64,000 nucleotides of DNA, taken from Dysidea avara. Lineage: Eukaryota > Porifera > Demospongiae > Dictyoceratida > Dysideidae. The stretch spans positions 7,789,858-7,853,857 of the forward strand of contig NC_089272.1 of the NCBI RefSeq assembly GCF_963678975.1, read 5' to 3'. A program made the translations under genes and the position numbers. Below the pieces are notes generated by a model. It ran no database searches and had not been told where the DNA came from. It saw only the letters and a program-made list of their open reading frames with translations. Below are positions 1 to 10,252 of this stretch, in pieces (position 1 is the stretch's first letter; each line of letters begins with the position of its first letter).

Positions 1-440
1 CTTCTAGCTGATCTTTCTACAGGAAGATTTGTTTATAGATGAACTCTCTACAAGATAATTTCTTCTAGCTGATCTCTCTACAGGGAGATTTGTTTGTAAT
101 TGAACTCTCTACAGGTGATTTTTTTGCAGCTGATTTCTCTACATAATGGCTTCTTTGTAGCTGAACTATCTACAAGGTAACTTCTTCTATTGATCTCTCT
201 ACAGGGCGATTTGTTTGTAGTTGAACTCTCTACATTGTAGTTTCTTTGTAGCTGAACTCTACAAGGTGATTTCTTCTAGCTGAACTATCTCTTTCCATAT
301 TGCATGAACTCCCTACAAGGTAACTTCTTCTAGCTGATCTCTCTACAGGGTGAATTGTTTGTAGCTGATCACTCTACAGGGTGAATTGTTTGTAGCTGAT
401 CTCTATTCAGGTTACCTGTTTCTAGCTGATCTCTTGAATT
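1..440. repeat. 31-bp minisatellite of copy A
   Basis: Tandem units of about 31 bp, each built on a core like GCTGAACTCTCTACAAGG followed by TGATTTGTTTGTA or TAACTTCTTCTA. At least 14 imperfect units are present and the array runs off the window start. It is the same array type as 2332-4033 and, reversed, 61890-63620. Confidence 0.9.
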
Positions 441-1278
441 CTCTTCAGGGTGACTGCTCTATTAGGATGACTGCTCTATTAGAGTATCTCGATCTCGCAC
501 TTGCTGCACCAAGTTGGATTTCGTGTTATAACTCCGTGGCTTTAAGTCTGATTCTTCTACACCATTGAAGAGCTTTTCTAAGATGATTACTCCATCTATA
601 CAGCGATTTTCAAAGCATTACCCCAAGCGGTTTATCTGGTAGGCGTGGAAAGTAATCGTTTTTTATTAGCTAATCTCGATTGCGTAATTGTTACACACTG
701 TTGGTTTTTTCGTTGTATCTTCCTGGTTTTTAGCTCGATTTCTTTCAAACCACAAAAGGTTTGAGGTTCAATAGTTAACCTATTCACCCACCGATTTTCA
801 GCTTCTTCCCATACGCGGTTTACCCTGTAGGCGTGACAACATATTGGTGTTATTTTTTGTGAATAATCGATCATAACTCTTTTCCTGTTTATCGTATCCT
901 AGCCAACAGAGATGCGCCTTTATACCCCGCTTCATTGTGCCAAATTTCAAGGCAATCGGATATGGCGTTCGCGTTTTATAGCCGTTTTTGTAAGTGTGCG
1001 AAAAGAGGAAGAAAAATATGAAGAAAAAAAGAACGAAGAAACTAAGCCAATTTTTGAAGTCGCATATCTCGGGAACGCTTGAAGCGATTTCGCTCAAATT
1101 TGGAATGTGGAGTGCTGAAGGTGGAGGGAGTGTCCACAGCAAACATCGTCTTGTTTCATCAAGGCAGCACAGAGCTACGGAGGTGCGAAAATTGCGTTTT
1201 CTTCCTTCCTGTCAATATACTCACGGGTGTTGCGCGCCGGCTTCTTGGGCCGCACGACACACTACCGTGTGTCTTGAT
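1..1278 (+). mobile_element. Minisatellite-bearing repeat, copy A (3' part)
   Basis: This is the 3' part of a repeat family seen four times in the window. It has three parts: a 31-bp minisatellite (1-440), a short run of the motif GACTGCTCTATTAG (452-485), and a conserved block (about 486-1278). The block ends in a perfect hairpin, GACACACTACCGTGTGTC at 1256-1273, followed by TTGAT. Copies B and C share the same hairpin and the same last bases, and copy D has a decayed version. The conserved block is partly open on both strands, but copies disagree on frame and I recognise no protein. The layout (inverted repeat at the 5' side, internal minisatellite, conserved block, 3' hairpin) resembles non-autonomous Helitron/Helentron-associated elements such as DINE-1. 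That is an analogy. The end is CTTGAT, not the classical CTRR. Confidence 0.6.
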
Positions 1279-1599
1279 ATCGATTGCTTTCCAATGAAAC
1301 AAATAGTTTCATTGACAAGGTCCAAAAATAGGGTTTCACAGGACTTTTACATGCCTTCCCTTCCTTCCCTTCTAAAATTACTTAGTACACGTGCTGTAAC
1401 AAATTTGGTGCTTTGTGAACGATTATCTCAATTAGAGGGTCTTAGGCGCTGTCCTAGCTATTAGAGATGTACTGATTCAACATTTCTGAACTATTCTGAT
1501 TTCCATCTGATCTAATGATCTAATAAATTTATCACTGGTATACTGATATTGTACCGATCTGACATCAACTATATCATCATGTTGTTTGTGTATAGTCTA
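1279..1599. other. Spacer between repeat copies A and B, no gene seen
   Basis: About 320 bp of unique-looking AT-rich sequence between the end of copy A and the start of copy B. One small hairpin, built on GAAACAAATAGTTTC, lies near 1297-1311. No convincing ORF or known element was seen. Confidence 0.5.
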
Positions 1600-1920
1600 T
1601 CTAATCCAAAACAGCCAAGCTGTAAAAAGAAGTGTGCGGCCCTCAGAAAGGCTATGGTGAAAAAAGATGTGAAATCCAAGGTGGCGGCCAAGAAATGGCT
1701 GTGATGGTAGGTTAATGGTAAAAATTTTAATAAAGACAATTCAGGTGAATTTTTGTGCCGCTTCACAAAATTTACCTAAATTGTCATTATTAAAATTTTT
1801 ACCATTAACCTACCATCACAGCCATTTCTTGGCCGCCACCTTGGATTTCACATCTTTTTTCACCATAGCCTTTCTGAGGGCCGCACACTTTTTTTTACAG
1901 CTTGGCTGTTTTGGATTAGA
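1600..1920. repeat. Near-perfect palindrome heading copy B
   Basis: The arms read in from TCTAATCCAAAACAGCC and back out to GGCTGTTTTGGATTAGA, meeting near 1760, with only scattered mismatches. The same peptide therefore appears on both strands, which is an artefact of symmetry. A diverged copy heads copy D (36391-36599), and one arm starts copy C at 63823. In all three, the sequence just outside the inner arm (ATTTCATTTCTTTTTG or close variants) is shared. The palindrome is therefore part of the element and not a chance neighbour. Confidence 0.85.
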
Positions 1921-2071
1921 TTTCATTTCTTTTTGTATTTGTATACCAGCTTTGGGACTTTTTTAACCTACGTTTTTTTCTTTACTACAGGAAGAAGAAA
2001 AGATGAAGTAGATGTACTTTACGTATTTTATCAGTAAATGTACAAATTATATATACTGTATAATACATATT

Positions 2072-2306
2072 TGACCGCATTTGCGAAAAGGGGTCTTCCA
2101 CACACATCCAATTTGCCAACTTTGACAATTGATAACTTCAGATTGGAAAGAGCTATTGCCGTGATAATTGGGCAGTGGTGAGCACCACTATAGCTGAATA
2201 CATGGTGAAATTTTCAGGTTAATATGTTACTTGAACACTGAGTTATGGTCTCCAACGTTTACGGAATTGGATGTGTGTGAAAGACCCCTTTTTGCAAATC
2301 CGGTCA
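2072..2306. mobile_element. MITE inserted in copy B
   Basis: Terminal inverted repeats begin TGACCGCATTTGCGAAAAGG on the left and TGACCGGATTTGCAAAAAGG when read in from the right, and they continue for about 40 bp. Copy C has continuous sequence at the matching place (about 63640-63700), so it gives the empty site. The flanks read CATATT and CATATAT, suggesting a short AT-rich target duplication. The superfamily is not identified. Confidence 0.75.
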
Positions 2307-2331
2307 CATATATTGATTACAGAAATCTCCA

Positions 2332-4033
2332 TGGTGGTTTCTTTGTAACTGAACACTCTACAAGGTGACTTCTTCTAATTGCTCTCTCTACAGGGTGAAT
2401 TGTTTGTAGCTGAACGATCTACAAGGTAACTTCTTCTAGCTGATCTCTCTACAGGGTGATGTGTTTGTAGCTGAATTTTGTATAGGTGATTTGTTTGCAG
2501 CTGAGCTCTTTACAGAATGGTTTCTTTGTAGCTGAACTCTCTAAAAGGTAACTTCTTCTAACTGATCTTTCTACAGGGCAATTTGTTTCTGGCAGAATTT
2601 TCTACAGGGTGATTTCTTTGCAGCTGAACTCTCTACATGGTGGTTTCTTTGTAGCTGAACTCTCTACAAGGTAATTTCTTCTAGCTGATCTCTCTACAGG
2701 GAGATTTGTTCATAGTTGAATTCTGTACAGGTGATTTGTTTGCAGCTGAGCTCTTTACAAAATGGTTTCTTTGTAGCTGAACTTTCTCCAAGGTAACTTC
2801 TTCTAACTGATCTTTCTACAGGATGATTTGTTTGTAACTGAACTATCTACAAGGTAATTTCTTCTTGCTGATCTCTCTACAGGGTGATTTGTTTGTAGCT
2901 GAATTCTGTACAAGTAATTTGTTTGCAGCTGAGCTCTTTACAGAATGGTTTCTTTGTAGCTGAACTCTCTACAGGGTGATTTGTTTGTAGCTGAAATCCC
3001 TACAAGGTAACTTCTTCTAGCTGATCTCTCTACAGGGTGATTTGTTTGTAGCTGAACTCTCTACAGGTGATTTGTTTGTAGCTGAACTCTCTACAAGGCG
3101 ATACTTCTAGGTGATCTCTCTACAGGATTCCTTGTTTCTAACTGAACTCTCAACAGGGTGATCTGTTCATAGCTGAACTTTCTATTGGGTGATTTGTTTG
3201 CAGTTGAACTCTCTAAATGGTGGTTTCTTTGTAGCTGAACTCTCTACAATGTGACTTCTTCTAGCTGAACTCTCTACAAGGTGACTTGTTTCTAGCTGAT
3301 CTCTCTACAGGGTGACTTGTTTCTAGCTGAACTCTCTACAGGTGATTTGTTTGTAGCTGAACTCTCTACATGGTGGTTTCGTTGTAGCTGAACTCTCTAC
3401 AAGGTAACTTCTTCTAGCTGATCTTTTTACACTGCATATATGTTTGTAGCTGAGTTCTCTACAGTGTGATTTGTTTGCAGCTGACTCTCTACATGGGAGT
3501 TTCATTGTAGCTGAACTCTCTACAATGTGACTTCTTCTAGCTGAACTCTCTACAGGGTGACGTATTTCTAGCTGAACTCTCTACAGGTGATTTGTTTGCA
3601 GCTGAACTCTCTACATGGTGGTTTCTTTGTAGCTGAACTCTCTACAATGTGACTTCTTCTAGCTGAACTCTCTACAGGGTGACTTATTTCTAGCTGAACT
3701 CTCTACAGGTGATTTGTTTGCAGCTGAACTCTCTACATGGTGGTTTCTTTGTAGCTGAACTCTCTAAGGTAACTTCTTCTAGCTGATGTATCTACAGGGT
3801 CACTAGTTTGTAGCTGAATTCTCTACATCGTGGTTTCTTTGTAACTGAACTATCTACAAGGTGACATCTTCTAGCTGATCTTTCAACAGGTTGATTTGTT
3901 TGTAAAAACTTCTTCTAACTGATGTCTGAACAGGGTGAATTGTTTGTAGCTGAACTCTCTACAGGGTGATTTGTTTGTAGCTGATCTCTATACAGGTTAC
4001 TTATTTCTAACTGATCTCTTGAATTCTGTTCAG
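2332..4033. repeat. 31-bp minisatellite of copy B
   Basis: About 1.7 kb, roughly 55 imperfect units. Two unit types often alternate. One carries the GATTTGTTTGTAGCTGAA stretch and the other carries AACTTCTTCTAGCTGATC, which gives a partial 62-bp higher-order period. ORFs read from it (for example 3323-3505 on the minus strand) are repeat translations and not genes. Confidence 0.9.
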
Positions 4034-4905
4034 GGTGACTGCTCTATTAGGAGGACTGCTCTATTAGGATGACTGCTCTATTAAAGTATCTCGATCTCGC
4101 ACTTGCTACACCAAGTTGGATTTCGTGTTATAACTCCGTGGCTTTAAGTCTGATTCTTCTACACCTTTGAGAGCCTTTCTAAGATGATAACTCCATCTGT
4201 ACAGCGATTTTCAAAGCATTACCCCAAGTGGTTTATCTGGTAGGCGTGGCAAGCATAATAATAATAATAATAATAATAAATTAAAAATTAGCTAATCTCG
4301 ATTGCGTAATTGTTACACACTGTTGATTTTTTCGCTGTATCTTCCTGGTTTTTAGCTCGATTTCTTTCAAACCACAAAAGGTTTGAGGTTCAATAGTTAA
4401 CCTATTCACCTACCGAGTTTCAGCTTCTTCCCATACGCGGTTTACCCTGTAGGCGTGACAACATATTGGTGTTATTTTTCGTGCATAATCGCTCATAACT
4501 CTTTGCCTGTTTATGGTATTCCAGCCAAAGTTGGTACCGAGATGCGCCTTTATACCCCCCTTCTGTGTGCCAAATTTCAAGGTAATCGGATACCGCGTTC
4601 GCGTTTTATAGCAGTTTTTGTAAGTGTGCGAAAAGAGGAAGAAAAATAAGAAGAAAAAAAAACAAGAAACTAAGCCAATTTTTGAAGTCGCATATCTCAG
4701 GAATGCCTGAAGCGATTTCGCTCAAATTTGGAATGTGGAGTGCTGAAGGTGGAGGGAATCTACACAGCAAAATTTGTCTTGTTTCATCAAGGCAGCACAG
4801 AGCTACGGAGATGCGAAAATTGCGTTTTCTTTCTTCCTGTCAATATACTCACGGGGTTGCGCGCCGGCTTCTTGGGCCGCACGACACACTACCGTGTGTC
4901 TTGAT

Positions 4906-5409
4906 TATAATATTTTAGGCTTGACCTGCTACAGCTACATGTAGCTCATAGGATTTTACTCAATGTTTCAAACTCTTATTAGGCAATTGTGAGCTGTATT
5001 AGCCAAAGTATTGCTACAAGAGCCATGAATAGTATAGTAAATCCGTGTGTAGTTGTATGGCTTCTTGCAATATGGCCAACAGAATAGAGTTTTTTACTCT
5101 ATTCCCCTGACATGAAGAGGAGAGATGATAGAATAAGCCCAGTATGCTTGAAAACATGGAGTTAGAGTTAGTTATCAGAAATATTAGAATTGAATCGGTG
5201 GTTTATACACAAAAATTGGTACTTCCAATTTTGCTTAAATTGTCCAGTTCGGCTGCCGAACCAATACTAGATCAGTACATCTCTACTAGCTATAAACATG
5301 CAACTCTGCGAAATCGCCTATTTAAATTCCATGCCAAAATTTCGGTATTCCTACAACCTAAAGGCCACTCCAAATAAATTCTGTTTCCCGTCCACCGCCT
5401 GCATCTGGT
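4906..5409. other. Intergenic stretch before the 5-kb inverted repeat
   Basis: AT-rich, with no credible gene. At 5362 it holds a copy of the motif GGCCACTCCAAATAAA, a foldback-element end that recurs at 5698 (reversed), 6724 (reversed, one base off), 34784 and 35803. The 5-kb arm therefore begins inside an older foldback element. Short ORFs at 5144-5377 and 5298-5489 overlap in different frames and look non-coding. Confidence 0.5.
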
Positions 5410-5639
5410 TACTGTCAGCTCTAAATATCCATTATTCCATTTCTTTCAAAATTTTCTGGTTATTCTTGCATACTGCACAGGTTCATTAGTAAAAGCAAAC
5501 TTGTAATAGTATCAACTCACATGTCAGTGTGCTATCAAGTGGGCACAGATTCGCGACTTAAAAAGGAAGGTACGTAGCATTAAGCATGCTTTTACATGGC
5601 TTTCTATAGTTGTACCAGGCAAATAATGGCTTAAATAAT

Positions 5640-6745
5640 GGAAACGGACTGCCCACCTGCATGCACATATTCCTGAGCCTGGGACAGGAAACAGAGAGTT
5701 TATTTGGAGTGGCCTAGCTAATGATGAAAGTACAAGTTTGCATGCTTCTACATATGACTGTGTTCAAGCAAATGTGCTTTAAAAGGGGTATTAGTAAAAC
5801 CAGGAACGAGGAAATAGTAAATGGGAAATGAGAAATGGGTGGAAGTATAATTCCTCACTGCAGAACACCCTTCATTTGTAATTGAAGGCCTTAGGGGTAG
5901 GTTTCCTCACAACATTGGTGGCTGAAGTAACAGTGACTGAAGTAACAATGACTGCTCTATTAGTATTAGAGTGTTTTGTAACTTAATTATTAACAGCTAT
6001 ATTTTCATACTAGTATGCCGGTAACTATTAACAGAATGGCAATTGCATATATAGTGTTTTAGTCAAATTCTAATGGTGGATATAATGTAGATCACGTGCA
6101 CCCTGGCAGTATCTGTGGCTTCAGGTGATATGGCTGTTCTATAGAGTGTAATAAATGTACTGCAACATATCAACATGTACTTTTAGTGGCAGTATATTTG
6201 CTAGCTGCCATATCTACTCTAATAGAGCAGTCACTTTAACTTAAACTACTGACATTATCTACCATCAAAATTTGTCTAAAATATTAAACAATCACCATTC
6301 TGTTAGTAGTAGGAGAAAGCCATCATTATTTGATGTAAAATGCATGAACAATACACTTAAAAATAATACATTTGATGTGTCCTCAGACTCATGCGATCAC
6401 ACTATGGCAAATGCCAAAAAATGGGCGTGGCAAGGAAAATTACAATAAAAAGAATAAAATCAATTGTTAGTCCATTCTACTACATACATAATTTAAGTTA
6501 CAAAACACTCTAATACAGCAGTCACTGCTACTTCAACCACCAATGTTTTGAGGAAACCACCCCTTCAATTACAAATGAAACATGTTCTTCAGCAAGGGAA
6601 TTCCATTTCACACATTTCTCATTTCCCGTTTCCTATTTCCTCGTTCTACCAATACCCTTTAAAAGCATTGGTGGAAATGGACCGCCTGCCTGCATACAAA
6701 CTTGCCTATATTCGAAAGAGAATTTATTTGGAGTGCCCTTACTAT
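5640..6745. mobile_element. Imperfect 1.1-kb foldback element
   Basis: The sequence around 5790-6000 is matched by the reverse complement of about 6480-6660, including the phrase GAGGAAATAGTAAATGGGAA, the GACTGCTCTATTAG motif and AGAGTGTTTTGTAACTTAA. The symmetry continues inward (for example CAGAATGGCAATTGC near 6033 against CACCATTCTGTTAG near 6293), with the centre near 6170. A diverged GGAGTGGCC-type end sits at each outer side. No coding capacity was seen. ORF 6548-6754 is a palindrome shadow. Confidence 0.65.
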
Positions 6746-7848
6746 GAATACTAGAGGGTGACATGCAGCTACTCACTGTAGGTAGACTGTGACCGCGGTC
6801 AAAATCTAAGTCAAAGGTGAAGGCCACCAAATTCGTGCCAAGTCAATGGCCAAGGGTAACCCACAATCAAACATTTCATTATGAAATTGAGCACTGAAAT
6901 ATCGTCACTAGGATTGAAAAAGGCATTTATAGTCACAGGTCAAAGCGAAATTTGGCCAATCAAGACTTTGACAACGTCACAGATCTCCCTACAGCGTGTA
7001 CCAACATGACACCCCCTTGGAATACCATTGATTGGTCTTTGTGTGCCCTGACCATTACTTTTACAGCATATCCTTCTGAATGGACTAGTCTGAATAGTCT
7101 CGAGTAGTTAAACCACTTTCTGTGCGTAACAAAGTATTCACACACACTTCGAAGACTGTAGTTCATGTTGAAAACCATCAAATGTGTAGTATTTCTATTT
7201 TCTGCACTCGGCAATCAATTAATGCACACCATATTATCACGAGAGCACACATGCACGTGGCATACTTGCGGACTTTGGCAAATCCGGCTACTCTACAGTG
7301 GTTCTAAGACACCTTGCGTGAAAAACAATACGTCAGGTGCGGTAATTTAAAAAAAATCATTTCGGTTTTATTTATTTTACTATAAATAAAATATTGAATA
7401 GCTACCACACATAACACAAATTACAAAATGGTAACTAAATACAAAATTAACTCTACTACTACAATTACAGTACCACTACAACTACTACTACTACTACCAA
7501 CTAAGGGTAAAAGGGATTGTCATCATCAGACCCCTGTAGAGCCCAATATCTAAGAATCATCTTTGCATTGTAAGTCCATAAGGCAACATACAGTTGTTGG
7601 AGGAGATTCTTTCATGCCAACAAAAATGAATTGATTTGATGGGACGAAATCTTGTACACATGATTTTCACTTGTTTAGCTGTCGCGCAAGGTCTCTCAGA
7701 ACCGCTGTATAAGTCTAAAGCCAGGTACTTCTGTACTTGAAACAAAGTACAGCGGTTTCAGCACTTTTTGCAATTTTGTTGGTGTAGTGTGATTGCGTAT
7801 GTACTATAAATGACTGTTCTTGGAGTTAAATAACCCGCACTAATGTAA
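6746..7848. other. No gene seen; triplet microsatellite at 7452-7500
   Basis: About 1.1 kb between two elements. Overlapping short ORFs on both strands (6960-7350, 7557-7745) show no domain and are duplicated exactly in the other arm, so conservation there is uninformative. An imperfect (CTA)n microsatellite lies at 7452-7500. Confidence 0.5.
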
Positions 7849-8174
7849 TTGTCAATTTCATTCCCCACCCTACAGGGGATTTGTAATCGTGGGGCAAAGT
7901 CAGCTGTCAAATCCCCACTATGTCCCCACCCCTTAGTAGGGGATTTGACAACACCTCAAAGATGACTAAGCGCGCATATTTCATGCATGCGACTAGTGAT
8001 TAACCTGATAGTTATACCTGTAGCTAGTAAAATTATAGTGAGTGTGATTTTATTGTTTAGAAATGCAACTACCGAAAATCAGTCAGTGAATTGGACAGCT
8101 GTCAATTGCCCCAGTGGTGGGGACAAGAAGTAATGTCAGATCCCCACATGGGGGGCATGAAATTAAATTGACAA
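7849..8174. mobile_element. Palindromic MITE with TTGTCAATTT ends
   Basis: The left end reads TTGTCAATTTCATTCCCC. The right end, read inward on the other strand, is TTGTCAATTTAATTTCATGC. Internal GGGGATTTGACA-type motifs recur in both orientations. The copy in the other arm (33337-33669) carries a few extra bases (AAATTTTGT near 33626) missing here, one of the few indels between the arms. No clear target duplication was seen. Confidence 0.65.
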
Positions 8175-8267
8175 GTGCATAACATCTCTGACAATGAAAT
8201 TGTAGTGTATACAGAGGCCTGAGGCCTGATTTGAGTACTTACGGCCACCACCATTTAATGGTCGCTT

Positions 8268-9298
8268 GGATTCAGTGGAATGGAATGGTGGGGAATGGAC
8301 TGGAATGGTGGAATGGACTGGAATGGAATGGAATGGTGGAATGGAACAGTACTTTGGTAATTTCAATTGGTAGTCACTTCTTTATAAAGACCACCTTCTA
8401 ACAAAGACCACCTCTTTATAAAGACCAAGTATTTTAATGCTTAAATTGCTGCTATCTTGTTGTTTTTTGTTTTAGAGTGTATCCCCATAGAATGGTCTTA
8501 TTGATCAGTTGTGCGCCACATGCCTAGAAAAGACAGAGTGATATCTAATTTTGTAATACAGTAATATACCCCATTCAAAAACAGTTTGGCTGTACAAAAA
8601 TGATGTCTCCATCAAACTAAAATTAACTAATAACTACAGGAGCTAATATCTGGGTGAGGCCAAAAAATACTGGCAAATAACTAGCTATAATTTATAAAAA
8701 TTTGGTCCTTTATCATTGAGTCTTGCTGCATTCCTAATTAATTCCCTGTAACCCTAATTGGCTAGTACTTTAGCCACCTTTTTTCTCCTCTACAATGCCA
8801 GACTATTGGGAAAGGTACCAATTTATTAGCCTATTAGATTTACAGGGAATTAATTAGAAATACAGTCAGACTGCACAAATCAATGATAAAGGACTAAGAT
8901 TATACTTAGTTGCCAGTATATAATTATTAACATTCATTTCTTGGCCTCACCAGATATTAGCTCCTTTAGTTGCCAGTTGCTTTTAGTTTTGTGGACAGAT
9001 CTTTTTTTATCTAGTCAAGCTGTTTTTGTATGGGGTATATAGCTATTACTGTAAATCAGATATCACTGGCTTTTCTAGACATAACATATGGTACACAATT
9101 CATCAATAAGACTGTCTTATAGGGCTCTAAAACAACAATTCAGATAATATTAAAGTAAAGCGGTCTTTGTAAATAGGTGGTCTTTGCTAGAAGGTGGTCT
9201 TATAAAGAGGTGACCACTAATTGAAATTACCTAAGTACCGTTCCATTCCACCATTCCATTCCACCATTCCAGTCCACCATTCCATTCCACTGAATCCA
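8268..9298. mobile_element. 1-kb foldback element with ATTCC-rich ends
   Basis: The ends are GGATTCAGTGGAATGGAATGG-type (8268) and CCATTCCACTGAATCC (ending 9298), each followed inward by short GGAATGGT repeats. Further in are matched pairs: AAAGACCACCTTCTA against TAGAAGGTGGTCTT, CTAATATCTGGGTGAGGCC against GGCCTCACCAGATATTAG, and TTAATTCCCTGTAA against TTACAGGGAATTAA. The centre is near 8790. Nearly the whole element can fold back on itself. It has no coding capacity. The second copy is at 32202-33242. Confidence 0.85.
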
Positions 9299-9357
9299 GA
9301 CGCCCCCGTTTAATATAGCCATAGATTATCGTTCAATAATCTATGATATAGCTAGTG

Positions 9358-9545
9358 CCTGCCAATAAAAACACACATGCGTACGCATACTACACAACTC
9401 GAGAGGTAGGTATTAAATAAAGGTGGACCGATACCGATACTACCGATACCAGTATCGGTATCGGACCTGCCAATAAAAACACACATGCGTACGCATACTA
9501 CGCAACTCGAGAGGTAGGTATTAAATAAAGGTGGACCGATACCGT
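9358..9545. repeat. 109-bp-period direct duplication with GATACC repeats
   Basis: An 80-bp phrase starting CCTGCCAATAAAAACACACA and ending AAAGGTGGACCGATACC occurs at 9358 and again at 9466. Between them lies a small palindromic run of GATACC/GGTATC units. The retrotransposon relic begins directly after the second unit. Similar GATACCGATCC tracts mark the inner edge of both 5-kb arms. Confidence 0.8.
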
Positions 9546-9562
9546 TTCACGGTGCCGTAGCA

Positions 9563-10252
9563 CTACGTTATGGGTGGTCTCCTCAGCGGACTCCTGCTCA
9601 CTGTGCATGTGGGACTTCCTTTTCAGTGGAGCATGCCCTATCCTGTCCCAAGGGTGGCTTACCTTCTATCCGACACAATGAGATCAGAGATCTAACTGCT
9701 ACCCTGTTGACTGAAGTATGCTCTCAGGTAGCTGTTGAACCAGAGCTCTAGCCGGTTTCACAGCAGGACTACCCTGCTTCTGCCAATATCCAAGATGGTG
9801 CCCGTCTTGACATCACCATGAATGGTTTTTGGGGTGGAAGAAGTGAAAGATGTTTTGTGGATGTGCGGGTGTTCAACCCTCTGGCTGCTTCTAATGCGTC
9901 CTCGTCACTGGCCTCCTGTTATCGGAGGCACGAGAACATTAAGAAACGTGCGTATGCTCAGAGAATTCGTGAGGAGGAGCATGCCTCTTTTACCCCCCTG
10001 GTAATGTCTGCCTCTGGTGGTCTGGCTCATGAGGCTTCTGTTTTTTATCAACGCTTGGCTCATCAACTTTCAAACAAGTGGGGCGATGATTACTCTGTTG
10101 TCATGGGGTGGTTAAGGTGCTGTCTATCTTTTTCTCTCTTGCGGTCCTCCATACAATGCATCCGCGGAGCCCGCTCATCCATCGGTCACTATGTTAAGAC
10201 TCCCCCAATTGTGGAGCTGATTCGGGCAGAGTCTCAGTTTGCCGTGGACTAA
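9563..10252 (+). pseudogene. Non-LTR retrotransposon 3' end (zinc knuckle plus RLE-like domain), left copy
   Basis: Reading in frame from 9563 gives about 229 codons with one internal TAG at 9749-9751. The part before the stop has a CACG..FSVEHALSCP zinc knuckle (C-x-C-x7-H-x4-C) and then RHNEIRDL. After the stop come GARLDI and FWGGRSERCFVDVRVFNP, then SGG and SLLRSS motifs. A CCHC knuckle followed by a D..D-type core is the C-terminal layout of restriction-like-endonuclease non-LTR elements (R2/NeSL type). The exact family is from memory. The reverse transcriptase itself is missing, so this is a 5'-truncated insertion. An A-run at 10329-10338 may be its tail. The ATG at 9818 only restarts the frame after the stop. 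The copy in the other arm has the same stop. Confidence 0.75.

Larger units (their letters stand above)
1600..4905 (+). mobile_element. Minisatellite-bearing repeat, copy B (apparently full length)
   Basis: This is the most complete copy, about 3.3 kb. In order it holds a 321-bp near-perfect palindrome (1600-1920), an AT-rich linker interrupted by a separate MITE (2072-2306), about 55 units of the 31-bp minisatellite (2332-4033), three copies of the GACTGCTCTATTAG motif (about 4037-4084), and the conserved block. The block ends in hairpin GACACACTACCGTGTGTC (4883-4900) plus TTGAT. Copy C carries the same parts in the same order on the other strand, which fixes the element as a unit. No transposase or helicase is encoded, so it would be non-autonomous. 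ORFs inside it, such as 4682-4918, differ between copies and are not credible genes. Confidence 0.65.

Noticed and set aside
1569-1966. The same peptide predicted on both strands (FLPLTYHHSHFLAA)
   Set aside because: Produced by the near-perfect palindrome at 1600-1920.
2332-4033. Regularly spaced repeats that could be mistaken for a CRISPR array
   Set aside because: Units are contiguous, imperfect and 31 bp long, with no unique spacers and no cas-like genes. This is a minisatellite in an animal genome.
9818-10252. A separate 144-residue gene starting at ATG 9818
   Set aside because: It is the continuation of the retrotransposon frame after an internal stop, and the conserved sequence begins upstream at about 9563.
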